Positions 1 to 7,790 of a DNA stretch of 64,000 nucleotides are shown in pieces. Origin of the DNA: JBDWFY01 sp965275915 (GTDB lineage Bacteria; Pseudomonadota; Alphaproteobacteria; Rhizobiales; Stappiaceae). The notes beneath the pieces are model-generated. The model ran no database searches. It was not told where the DNA came from and saw only the letters and a list, made by a program, of their open reading frames with translations. The stretch is from the NCBI GenBank assembly GCA_965275915.1, contig CBDHYI010000008.1:372001-436000 (forward strand). The letters run 5' to 3'. How positions within the stretch are numbered: the stretch's first letter is position 1; every line of letters starts with the position of its first letter. The position numbers and the translations under genes are program-made.

Positions 1-526
1 TGTATTTTCCAGTATGAGATATACTCATCTTTCGGCTCGGGAATCTACTGTGCCCGCGGCCAATCCTGCACATTGAACAAGCACTTGTCCATTTTCCGGC
101 CTTGTCAATGAAGCAGATAACACGTTTGTGTTTGGATTGCGGAAAAAGCAAACGCGGACTGGCCGGGCGGCAGCGCGGACCGTGTCGGAGCTGAAACCGG
201 CGCGGACAGGAGAACTTTACGTCGACAAAAGAGCATCTTGCAGCGAGCGTGTTATCGGCAAAGCGCTTGATTTTCCTTGTTTTTTGAACGCAGTTGTGTA
301 TGACAGTCAGGCAGTGTCGCCAACGTGTCAAGTCGACATTTTCTGATCTGAAATTCAGAGATAAGGTCTTCGCAGAGTGTTTTTGTTCCGGATTTGCAAC
401 CAGATGCAATCCCCCGGGCACATCCCGGGATGACCGGCCGGCACAGTCAGGTGTCGGTAATGGGGTGACCAGCCAACTGCACCATCCGGTGCATCATCAG
501 GACTGCAATCTTTGTGGAGACCGAGT
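1..526. other. Non-coding stretch upstream of otnK
   Basis: No open frame here resembles a known protein, and none has a convincing ribosome site. It probably holds the promoter and 5' leader of the otn operon. A purine-rich GTGGAGA just before position 527 is the ribosome site of otnK. The dehydrogenase that usually starts this pathway is not in the window; it may lie to the left. Confidence 0.5.
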
Positions 527-1792
527 ATGAAAACCGTCATGGGATGCATCGCCGACGATTTTACCGGCGCGACCGATCTGGCCGGGCTGTTGGCGAGATC
601 CGGCGTGCGGGTGAACCTGCGCATCGGCGTTCCGGACGAAGCGCCGTCCGACACCGCTCCCTTTGAGGTGATTGCACTGAAGAGCAGAACCGCGCCTGTT
701 TCGGAGGCCGTCGGCGAGTGTCGCGCGGCCCTTTCCTGGCTGAAACGGGCAGGGGCGGTCCGCTTTTTCTGGAAATATTGCTCGACGTTCGACAGCACGG
801 CCGATGGGAACATCGGTCCCGTCGCCGAGGCGCTGATGAGAGATCTGAACACCGACCAGACCATTTATTGTCCGGCCTTTCCGGAAAATGGCCGCAGTAT
901 TTTCATGGGCAATCTGTTTGTCGGCGAACAGCCGCTCGCTGAAAGCCCGATGAAGGACCACCCGCTGACCCCCATGCGGGACAGCAATCTGATGCGGCTG
1001 CTGGTACCGCAGGTGACCAAACCCGTCGGTCTGGCCAATCGTCTTTGTGTCGAAAAGGGCGTTCCTGCACTGAAGGACCGCCTCGCCGCGCTGCGTTCGG
1101 AGGGCGTGGCCCATGTCATCGTCGATGCTGTTGCGAATGATGACTTGTCAACAATCGCTGCGGCCTGCCGTGACATGCCGTTGATGACCGGCGGCAGTGC
1201 CGTCGCGATGCCGTTGCCCGAACTCTATCTTGAGGACGGCACACTCTCCTCGGACGCCGGCCGCGCTGACATTCCCGATTTGCCGGCCGGAGCCATTGTT
1301 TTGTCCGGGAGCTGTTCGGCCATGACACAGGCGCAGGTTGCGGCCTTTTCCCGGCAGGCACCGAGTTTCCGGCTCGATCCGGAAATGCTGGCCGAACAGG
1401 GCGCCCGGTCGGCCAAGGAATGGCTGGCCGAGCAGGGAGGCGGAACCACACCGTTGATTTATGCCACAGCCGAGCCGGGAGCTGTCCGTCGCGTGCAGGA
1501 GAAACTCGGCGTGGCGGAGGCGGGGCGTCTGGTTGAAGACGCGTTGGCTTCGCTTGCGGTTGCAGCAAGGGAGAAAGGCATTCGCCGGTTTGTTGTTGCC
1601 GGCGGCGAAACATCCGGTGCCGTCACAAAGGCGCTTGACGTTGATCGGATGACGATCGGCGAGGAAATCGCGCCCGGCGTTCCCTGGACGTTTTGCCGGT
1701 CCGCCGGTCATGACATTGCTCTTACTCTGAAGTCGGGCAATTTCGGCCGGGAGACATTCTTCAGAGACGCGCTTCAAAAACTGGATGCGTGA
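527..1792 (+). CDS. otnK: 3-oxo-tetronate kinase (OtnK, four-carbon acid sugar kinase family)
   Basis: The predicted 421-residue protein belongs to the former DUF1537 family. That family phosphorylates 3-oxo-tetronate (oxidised L-threonate or D-erythronate) at O4 with ATP in the cytoplasm. The N-terminal motif CIADDFTGATDLAG is characteristic, and a glycine-rich stretch near the C-terminus (VVAGGETSGAV) matches the nucleotide-binding domain. I chose the ATG at 527 because GTGGAGA precedes it; an in-frame TTG at 512 would add five residues. The stop overlaps the next start by one base (TGATG), so otnK and otnC are translationally coupled. OtnK and OtnC act in sequence, which supports the specific assignment. 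Confidence 0.88.
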   Translation: MKTVMGCIADDFTGATDLAGLLARSGVRVNLRIGVPDEAPSDTAPFEVIALKSRTAPVSEAVGECRAALSWLKRAGAVRFFWKYCSTFDSTADGNIGPVAEALMRDLNTDQTIYCPAFPENGRSIFMGNLFVGEQPLAESPMKDHPLTPMRDSNLMRLLVPQVTKPVGLANRLCVEKGVPALKDRLAALRSEGVAHVIVDAVANDDLSTIAAACRDMPLMTGGSAVAMPLPELYLEDGTLSSDAGRADIPDLPAGAIVLSGSCSAMTQAQVAAFSRQAPSFRLDPEMLAEQGARSAKEWLAEQGGGTTPLIYATAEPGAVRRVQEKLGVAEAGRLVEDALASLAVAAREKGIRRFVVAGGETSGAVTKALDVDRMTIGEEIAPGVPWTFCRSAGHDIALTLKSGNFGRETFFRDALQKLDA

Positions 1793-2442
1793 TGTCGGAA
1801 GAAGCAAAGATACGCGAACAAATCTGCACCATGGCCGCGTCGATCTATGATCGCGGGCTGACCGGCGGTTCGTCGGGCAATATTTCCGTGCGGCTGTCCG
1901 ATGGCCGATTGCTGGTGACGCCCACAGGCAGTTGTTTCGGCCGGCTTGATCCGGCACGGCTTTCGCTGATTGATGCTGCGGGCAAACTTGTTTCGGGCGA
2001 TAAGCCTACCAAGGAAATGCCGCTTCATTCTGCTTTTTACGAAACGCGAGGGACTGAGACAGGCGCGGTCGTCCACCTTCACTCATGCCATTCGGTTGCT
2101 TTGTCGCTTTTGCCCGACACCGATCCTGACAATATGCTGCCGCCGCTGACGGCCTACGGCGTCATGAAGCTGGGGAAAGTAAAGTTGTTGCCTTACTTCA
2201 TGCCCGGCGATCCGGCCATGGGCGATGCCATACGCGGACTTGCCGGCAAGCGCAGTGCGGTGGTGCTTGCCCATCACGGTCCCGTCGTCGCTGGAAAGGA
2301 CCTGGAAGCGGCGGTCTATGCGACAGAAGAACTTGAAGAGACAGCGAAACTTGCACTTTTGACACGCGGCTTGAACCCTATTCTGCTGGATCAGGCTCAG
2401 ATCAATGGGCTGATTACAAAATTTGAGGTCGAGTGGGACTAG
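1792..2442 (+). CDS. otnC: 3-oxo-tetronate 4-phosphate decarboxylase (OtnC, class II aldolase family)
   Basis: The 216-residue class II aldolase/adducin-type protein should decarboxylate the OtnK product to dihydroxyacetone phosphate and CO2. Visible signatures are the phosphate-binding TGGSSGNIS segment near residue 24, the metal-binding VHLHSCHS motif and a later AHHGPV histidine pair. It starts at the ATG overlapping the otnK stop. Its own TAG stop (2440-2442) contains the TA dinucleotide used as target by an IS630-family element. The insertion keeps the stop codon, so the protein is complete. An L-fuculose-phosphate aldolase function is less likely beside OtnK. Confidence 0.85.
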   Translation: MSEEAKIREQICTMAASIYDRGLTGGSSGNISVRLSDGRLLVTPTGSCFGRLDPARLSLIDAAGKLVSGDKPTKEMPLHSAFYETRGTETGAVVHLHSCHSVALSLLPDTDPDNMLPPLTAYGVMKLGKVKLLPYFMPGDPAMGDAIRGLAGKRSAVVLAHHGPVVAGKDLEAAVYATEELEETAKLALLTRGLNPILLDQAQINGLITKFEVEWD

Positions 2443-2529
2443 TTTTCTGCATCAATCAAATTGATATGTTGCGCTTTTCATCGAGGGCTGGTTCCTTGTT
2501 TTCCGATTCGTGCGAGGAGGAGGCAGGTT

Positions 2530-3009
2530 TTGGCCAATATCAAATATGTTGTTGAACTGACGTTGGACGAGCGCAAGGCGCTTTTGTCGATGATCAGGAA
2601 AGGGACACTGGCTGCCCGTGCGAACTGCAAGGCGCGCATTCTTCTGAAGGCCGACAAGGGGCCTCATGGCGAGGGTTGGACGGACCGCAGGATTTGTCAA
2701 AGCCTCGAGACCTCTGGCTCGACAGTCGCCCGGGTGCGCGAGACGTTTGTGATGGAAGGGATGGATGCGGTGTTCGCCCGCAAACAGCGCGCCCATCCTG
2801 CCATCAAGCGCATCTTCGATGGCGAAGCCGAAGCCAGGCTGATTGCCCTTGCGTGCTCGCAGCCGCCACAGGGCTATGCGCGCTGGACCATTCGGCTTCT
2901 GGCCGACAAGGTCGTTGAGTTGAACATTGTCGAGGCAGCCCACTTCAACACTGTTGCGCGCGCGCTTAAAAAAACGAACTTAAGCCTCACCGAAGTCGGT
3001 ATTGGGTAA
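2530..3009 (+). CDS. IS630-family transposase, N-terminal part (helix-turn-helix region)
   Basis: This 159-residue frame carries the DNA-binding half of an IS630 transposase: a helix-turn-helix region around RRICQSLETSGSTVARV followed by the linker helices. The start is a TTG at 2530 with a strong AGGAGGAGG six bases upstream; no better in-frame start lies nearby. The last 12 codons after the A7 tract (2968-2974) are out of register with the family. Continuing the family sequence needs a -1 shift at that tract, giving NELKPH and then RYWVIPPEQN. Either slippage makes the full enzyme or the copy is a frameshift mutant. Confidence 0.75.
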   Translation: MANIKYVVELTLDERKALLSMIRKGTLAARANCKARILLKADKGPHGEGWTDRRICQSLETSGSTVARVRETFVMEGMDAVFARKQRAHPAIKRIFDGEAEARLIALACSQPPQGYARWTIRLLADKVVELNIVEAAHFNTVARALKKTNLSLTEVGIG

Positions 3010-3665
3010 TCCCACCCGAGCAGAACGCGGCCTTCGTCGCCGCCATGGAGAACGTGCTGGCGGTTTATCAGCGCCCACGTGATCCGAAACGTCCGCTGGT
3101 TTGTCTGGATGAAGCGGCCAAACAGTTGGTCAGCGCCACGCGTCTAGCGATCCCCATGACGCCGGGGCGCGTTGCTCGGCATGACTATGAATACAAGCGT
3201 GCAGGTGTGGCCAATCTATTCATGGCTTTTGCTCCGCTTGAAGGCATGCGGCACATCAAGGTCACCGACCATCGTGGCAAAACGGACTACGCTCACTTCC
3301 TTGAAGAGCTTGCCGACCGGCATTTTGCAGATGCAGACAAAATCGTGCTGGTCCAGGACAACTTGAATACACACAGCCAAGCATCACTTTACGCGACCTT
3401 TGAACCGGCCAAGGCAAGGCGCATCGCTGAAAAATTCGAGTGGAACCACACACCCAAACACGGCTCCTGGCTCAACATGGCCGAAGCCGAATTGTCCGTG
3501 TTGTCGCGACAGTGTCTGAAAGAACGCATCGGCAGCAAAGAAGACCTTGCCCGTAACGTCAAAGCGTGGACGACGCAACGAAACGATAAGCGCTGCATCG
3601 CGCAATGGCAGTTCACAAACGAACAAGCACGCATCAAACTCAGCAAACTATACCCATCAATATGA
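2973..3665 (+). CDS. IS630-family transposase, C-terminal catalytic part (needs -1 frameshift)
   Basis: This is the DDE catalytic half. The first aspartate is in VCLDE, the second in LVQDN, and the glutamate is in the SWLNMAEAELSVL motif. The frame joins the upstream part through a -1 shift on the seven A residues at 2968-2974. The first internal ATG is at 3045, which would omit part of the conserved RYWVIPPEQNAAF segment, so independent initiation is unlikely to give an active enzyme. No other disruption is visible, and the frame ends 14 bases before the right end of the element. Confidence 0.75.
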   Translation, partial: NELKPHRSRYWVIPPEQNAAFVAAMENVLAVYQRPRDPKRPLVCLDEAAKQLVSATRLAIPMTPGRVARHDYEYKRAGVANLFMAFAPLEGMRHIKVTDHRGKTDYAHFLEELADRHFADADKIVLVQDNLNTHSQASLYATFEPAKARRIAEKFEWNHTPKHGSWLNMAEAELSVLSRQCLKERIGSKEDLARNVKAWTTQRNDKRCIAQWQFTNEQARIKLSKLYPSI

Positions 3666-3679
3666 GTGAGTCAGAGGAC

Positions 3680-3949
3680 TAGGCTCAGGACCTATTAATT
3701 TCATGCAATTCTGTTTTGAAAGAAGTATTCGACTGGAGAGAACCAGGGAGAAGCAAAGGTTGGATACCTTTGCGAGCCCTGGTTCCCTTCAGGCGGGCAC
3801 TTCTTTCAAAACCCGAAGGGCGAGGCATATTTTGTTCCTGACTGCGCCCACAAAGACTTGAAAACCGGACGGTTTCCTGCGCCTTTCCGCCTTGTCAAAA
3901 ACAAAATCTGCTCTCGCAGAATGGATGAAATTAATAGGTCCTGAGCCTA
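3680..3949. mobile_element. MITE-like repeat, family A copy 1
   Basis: A 266-bp body (3682-3947) begins GGCTCAGGACC and ends with its exact complement; the terminal inverted repeat is perfect for 23 bases. TA flanks both ends, the left one shared with the IS630 right end. Inside are nested inverted repeats: GAAAGAAGT with ACTTCTTTC, AACCAGGG with CCCTGGTT, and a core GAAAACC-GGAC-GGTTTC hairpin at 3857-3880. A second copy lies at 32956-33224. It has no credible gene and looks like a non-autonomous element moved by a transposase not seen here. Confidence 0.8.
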
Positions 3950-3964
3950 GATTGAGGTAGGGAG

Positions 3965-4723
3965 ATGCGATTTTCGGCAAATTTGGGATTTCTCTATACC
4001 GAACACAGCCTTCCTGATGCCATACGCGCGGCAAAGCGGGCGGGTTTTCATGCCGTTGAATGCCATGTTCCTTACAACGTACCTTCATCGGCCGTAAGAT
4101 CTGTCCTTGAAGAAACCGACCTTGCGATGTTGGGTATCAACACAGTTCGGGGCGAGGCCGGAGAAAACGGTCTGGCCGCACTTGTTGGACGGGAAGACAA
4201 TGCCAGAGCCGCTGTCGATCAGGCGTTGGCTTATGCCGCCGATCTCAATACGCCCAACATTCATGTGATGGCCGGAATTGCGACCGGAGCCACTGCGCAT
4301 CGATGTTTTGTCGATAATCTGGCCTATGCGTGCGAGAAGGCCGCTAAACAGGGCGCGACCATCCTGATTGAGCCGCTCAATAACCATGATGCGCCGGGCT
4401 ATTTTCTTAACAGTTCCGCTCAGGCTGCAGCAATCATAGAGGAGTTGGACGCCGACAATCTGAAACTGATGTTCGATTGCTATCATATTCAGATTATCGA
4501 AGGCGATCTGACTCGCCGTTTGCAGCGCTTGTTGCCCGTTATCGGCCACATCCAGATTGCCTCGGTACCGGATCGCTCCGAGCCGGATCGGGGCGAACTC
4601 AATTACGCCTACATCTTCAAAATGCTTCAGGAATGGGGCTATCAGGCGCCGATTGGAGCCGAATACAAGCCGGCAACCAACACCGATGCAGGCCTCGGAT
4701 GGATGGCGCCGTATAAATCCTGA
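3965..4723 (+). CDS. otnI: 2-oxo-tetronate isomerase / hydroxypyruvate isomerase family (OtnI)
   Basis: The 252-residue TIM-barrel protein belongs to the hydroxypyruvate isomerase family. In otn operons its members convert 2-oxo-tetronate to 3-oxo-tetronate, feeding OtnK. The family signatures are MRFSANLGFLY at the N-terminus, IEPLNNHDAPGYFL with the metal-binding glutamate, FDCYHIQI, and the C-terminal GAEYKP glutamate. AGGTAGGGAG sits just before the ATG. If the IS and MITE are removed, the gene follows the otnC stop by only 14 bases, so it was probably the third operon gene. Its current expression depends on read-through or a promoter in the inserted DNA. Plain hydroxypyruvate isomerase is the alternative. 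Confidence 0.82.
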   Translation: MRFSANLGFLYTEHSLPDAIRAAKRAGFHAVECHVPYNVPSSAVRSVLEETDLAMLGINTVRGEAGENGLAALVGREDNARAAVDQALAYAADLNTPNIHVMAGIATGATAHRCFVDNLAYACEKAAKQGATILIEPLNNHDAPGYFLNSSAQAAAIIEELDADNLKLMFDCYHIQIIEGDLTRRLQRLLPVIGHIQIASVPDRSEPDRGELNYAYIFKMLQEWGYQAPIGAEYKPATNTDAGLGWMAPYKS

Positions 4724-4790
4724 TCCTTCCCTTGACCTTCCAATGACTGGAACCTTTATCAGAGAGGCCGGTTAGTTTCGAAGGTCGTCC

Positions 4791-7166
4791 ATGAAAAGCG
4801 AATATGTTGAGCCCGTCGGGCACGATCATGCGTCATGCGCGCATGGACCAGTCTCCTCAAATGCAACCGCGCAAACGGTGGCGACCGACCCCGTTTGCGG
4901 TATGTCCGTCGATCTTTCAAAAGACAAGCCCCGTTTGAAATACAAGGGCGAGACGTACCATTTCTGCAGCGAGCGGTGTCACGACCGGTTTGACGACGAT
5001 CCCTTTTTCTTCCTCTCCGGCAACCATAAGCGCAAGAAAACACAGCAGGCGGCGTCGACCCTGTTTACCTGCCCGATGGACCCCGAGGTGGTTCAGGAGG
5101 GGCCGGGCACATGTCCGATTTGCGGCATGGCTCTGGAGCCGATGAACGGACTGTCGGATGAACCCAATCACGAATTGATCGATTTCACACACAGGCTCCG
5201 GGTAAGTGTCGGTGCCGCAATCCCGCTTCTGGTCCTGACCATGGGGCCGATGGTCGGATTGCCGGTCCGTACCTGGTTCGGTGAACAGGTCTCTGTTTAT
5301 CTTGAGTTTCTGCTCGCTACGCCGGTTGTGCTGTGGGCCGCGGCACCTTTCTTTCATCGCGGCTGGACGTCGCTGAAAACCCGGCACTTCAACATGTGGA
5401 CCCTGATCATGCTCGGGGTCGGCGCTGCATACGCCTATAGCGTCGTCGCGACGTTTCTGCCCGATGTGTTCGGCAGCCGGTTCCAGACGGAAACCGGCCA
5501 TGTCCCGGTCTATTTCGAAGCCGCCGTGGTGATCATCGCGCTTGTCTTTGTCGGGCAGGTGCTTGAGTTGCGGGCGCGGGAAAAAACCGGAGACGCCATT
5601 CGTGCGCTTATGGATCTTGCGCCCAAAACCGCCCGGCGCATCACGCCTGACGGAGAAGAATATGATGCGCCGCTCGACAATATCATCGAAGGCGATGTGT
5701 TGCGGGTTCGGCCCGGTGAGAGCATTCCGGTGGATGCCGTCGTTACGGATGGACGCTCCGCCGTTGATGAAAGCATGATCACCGGTGAGCCGGTTCCGGT
5801 CGAAAAGAGGGTGGGCGACGCAGTCACCGGCGGCACGCTGAACAAAAACGGCAGCCTGATCATCACCGCCGCAAAAGTCGGTGACGAGACAATGCTGGCA
5901 CGGATTGTCGACATGGTGTCCGCCGCGCAGCGGTCCCGCGCGCCGATTCAGGGTATGGCCGACAAGGTTGCGTCTATCTTTGTTCCGGCGATCGTCGCTA
6001 TTTCGGTCGCCGCGTTCTTTGTCTGGTTGTTCGCAGGACCGCATCCTTCGTTCATCTTTGCCATTGTCTCTTCGGTGTCGGTGCTGATCATTGCCTGCCC
6101 TTGCGCTTTGGGTCTGGCCACTCCGATGTCGATCATGACCGCGACCGGGCGCGGAGCGCAGGCCGGGGTCCTGATCAAGGATGCAGAGGCGCTTGAGCGG
6201 ATGGCCGGAATCGATACGGTGGTTGTCGACAAGACCGGTACGCTGACCGAAGGCCGGCCTGTTCTGACCGATATCGTCCCTTTAACGGGGTTCTCGGAAG
6301 AGGAAATCCTTTCGGCAGCGGCGGCATTGGAGCTGGCATCGGAACATCCCCTGGCCGAGGCCATTGTCAGCGGTGCAAGGGAGCGCGGTTTTGACGTCCC
6401 GGTGGCGGAGTCGTTCCAGTCGGTGACCGGAAAGGGGTTGACCGGCAGCGTTGCAAACCGATCCGTTGCCCTTGGCAACCAGGCACTGATGCAGTCTTTG
6501 ACGCTTGAGACAGGGTCGGCGAATCCTTCGGTTGGTGCGCTGCATGCCGATGGAAAAACAGTCATTTATGTTGCCGTCGACAACCGGCTTGGCGGTATTC
6601 TGGCGGTCACGGACCCCATCAAACCGACAACGAAAGCCGCGATCAATGCGTTGCACGCGTTGAACATTTCCATCGTCATGGCCACCGGCGACAGTGAGGG
6701 AACGGCCCGTGTGATCGCTGAAAAGCTCGGCATAGACGATTTCCGGGCCGGCATGCTTCCGGAAGGAAAAAAAGCACTGATCGATGACCTGCAGCACTCC
6801 GGCCGGAAAGTGGCGATGGCCGGAGACGGCATCAACGACGCACCCGCTCTGGCGGCGGCGGACGTCGGCATCGCGATGGGAACCGGGACCGATGTCGCGA
6901 TTGAAAGTGCGGGCATCACGCTGCTCAAAGGCGATCTCAGCGGCATCGCCAAGGCGAAGAAACTGGCCGATGCGACGCTCAGCAACATCCGGCAGAACCT
7001 GTTTTTTGCCTTTGCCTATAATTCCGCAGGCGTTCCGATTGCTGCCGGTATCCTTTATCCGGTCACGGGAATGCTGCTTTCGCCGATGCTGGCGGCCGCC
7101 GCGATGAGCCTCTCTTCGGTTTCGGTGATCGGCAACGCGCTGCGCCTGAGAAACACAAAGCTCTGA
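4791..7166 (+). CDS. copA: Copper-exporting P1B-type ATPase with YHS and metal-binding N-domains
   Basis: The 791-residue heavy-metal P-ATPase would pump Cu(I) out of the cytoplasm through the inner membrane. The N-terminus has a His/Cys-rich start, a YHS domain (about 32-75, DPVCGM and YHFCSERC) and a zinc-ribbon-like metal-binding segment (about 92-118, CPMDPEV...CPICGMAL). It lacks the usual CxxC HMA domains. The membrane CPC motif is at 436-438, the phosphorylated aspartate is D480 in DKTGTLTEG, and the hinge motif GDGINDAPAL follows. It starts at ATG 4791 with a weak AAGGT. No copper chaperone or MerR-type regulator is adjacent. Confidence 0.88.
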   Translation: MKSEYVEPVGHDHASCAHGPVSSNATAQTVATDPVCGMSVDLSKDKPRLKYKGETYHFCSERCHDRFDDDPFFFLSGNHKRKKTQQAASTLFTCPMDPEVVQEGPGTCPICGMALEPMNGLSDEPNHELIDFTHRLRVSVGAAIPLLVLTMGPMVGLPVRTWFGEQVSVYLEFLLATPVVLWAAAPFFHRGWTSLKTRHFNMWTLIMLGVGAAYAYSVVATFLPDVFGSRFQTETGHVPVYFEAAVVIIALVFVGQVLELRAREKTGDAIRALMDLAPKTARRITPDGEEYDAPLDNIIEGDVLRVRPGESIPVDAVVTDGRSAVDESMITGEPVPVEKRVGDAVTGGTLNKNGSLIITAAKVGDETMLARIVDMVSAAQRSRAPIQGMADKVASIFVPAIVAISVAAFFVWLFAGPHPSFIFAIVSSVSVLIIACPCALGLATPMSIMTATGRGAQAGVLIKDAEALERMAGIDTVVVDKTGTLTEGRPVLTDIVPLTGFSEEEILSAAAALELASEHPLAEAIVSGARERGFDVPVAESFQSVTGKGLTGSVANRSVALGNQALMQSLTLETGSANPSVGALHADGKTVIYVAVDNRLGGILAVTDPIKPTTKAAINALHALNISIVMATGDSEGTARVIAEKLGIDDFRAGMLPEGKKALIDDLQHSGRKVAMAGDGINDAPALAAADVGIAMGTGTDVAIESAGITLLKGDLSGIAKAKKLADATLSNIRQNLFFAFAYNSAGVPIAAGILYPVTGMLLSPMLAAAAMSLSSVSVIGNALRLRNTKL

Positions 7167-7187
7167 GCCTGCCGACCTTGGCCGGAA

Positions 7188-7661
7188 CTACTCGGTCAAC
7201 TCAAAATCGGTGCGGTCGACGACTTTCCGGATAGCAAAATTGCTGCGCATTTTGGACACGCCGGGCAACTTTGCCAGATGATCGCGATGGATGCGCTCGA
7301 AATCCTCCGCATCGCTCGCGGACACTTTCAGGATGTAGTCCGCATCGCCCGCCATAAGGAAGCACTCGCGGATTTCACCGGACCGGCAGACGGCTCTCTC
7401 AAAGGCGTCCAGAACATCGATGCTCTGGCTGTGCAATGAAATCTCGACAATGATGCTCATGGGTTTGCCGATTTTCTTCTGGTTGAGAAGGGCGACATAC
7501 CGGTCAATGATGCCGTCCTCCTCAAGTGTCTTGACCCTGCGAAGGCAGGCGGATGGCGACAGATTGATCTGTGCCGCCAGATCGGCATTCGAGATGCGCC
7601 CATCAGTTTGAAGGATGCGCAATATCTGGCGATCGACACGGTCCAGAGGCATTTCGAACAT
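7188..7661 (-). CDS. Lrp/AsnC-family transcriptional regulator, probably of ald
   Basis: The 157-residue protein has the standard Lrp layout: an N-terminal helix-turn-helix (LDRVDRQILRILQTDGRISNADLA..., about residues 6-55) and a C-terminal RAM ligand-binding domain (about 70-145, with GDADYILKV). It is divergent from alanine dehydrogenase, the usual arrangement for an AldR-like activator that senses alanine. The ATG at 7661 is used here; a second ATG nine bases inside (7652) is equally possible. Regulation of ald is inferred from position. Confidence 0.85.
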   Translation of the reverse strand: MFEMPLDRVDRQILRILQTDGRISNADLAAQINLSPSACLRRVKTLEEDGIIDRYVALLNQKKIGKPMSIIVEISLHSQSIDVLDAFERAVCRSGEIRECFLMAGDADYILKVSASDAEDFERIHRDHLAKLPGVSKMRSNFAIRKVVDRTDFELTE

Positions 7662-7790
7662 TCTTCGATAAAATGAAGCCTTAGCTGAATTTTATTGCAT
7701 AAATGGTCCGGTTACAACGATCTTTGAAAGCTCATTCGATGAATTGTGATGTATCCTCCGAAAAACAAATTCGCAGGAGAGGAAAACGTC
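7662..7790. promoter_or_regulatory. Divergent lrp-ald promoter region
   Basis: This 129-bp AT-rich spacer separates the two divergent genes and must hold both promoters. Stretches such as TGAATTTTATTGCATAAAT (about 7686-7704) are the kind of A/T-rich sequence Lrp proteins bind, but no clear consensus pair can be assigned by eye. AGGAGAGG at 7774-7781 is the ald ribosome site. Confidence 0.45.

Larger units (their letters stand above)
2440..3681 (+). mobile_element. IS630-family insertion sequence with TA target duplication
   Basis: The body spans about 2442-3679 (1,238 bp) and is flanked by TA at 2440-2441 and 3680-3681, both within CTAG, the preferred IS630 target. The left end and the reverse complement of the right end align over about 24 bases with several mismatches; both share TCTG, TCA, TCA and ATTGAT blocks. 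It encodes a DDE transposase in two overlapping frames. It lies between otnC and otnI, with the right TA shared by the adjoining MITE-like repeat. Confidence 0.85.

Noticed and set aside
128..530. Open frames of about 72-78 residues in the first 530 bases.
   Set aside because: No ribosome sites and no family resemblance; codon use does not look like the genes around.
2440..3949. The IS630 element as source of transposase for the family-A MITE.
   Set aside because: Their terminal inverted repeats do not match; sharing a TA/CTAG target is not enough.
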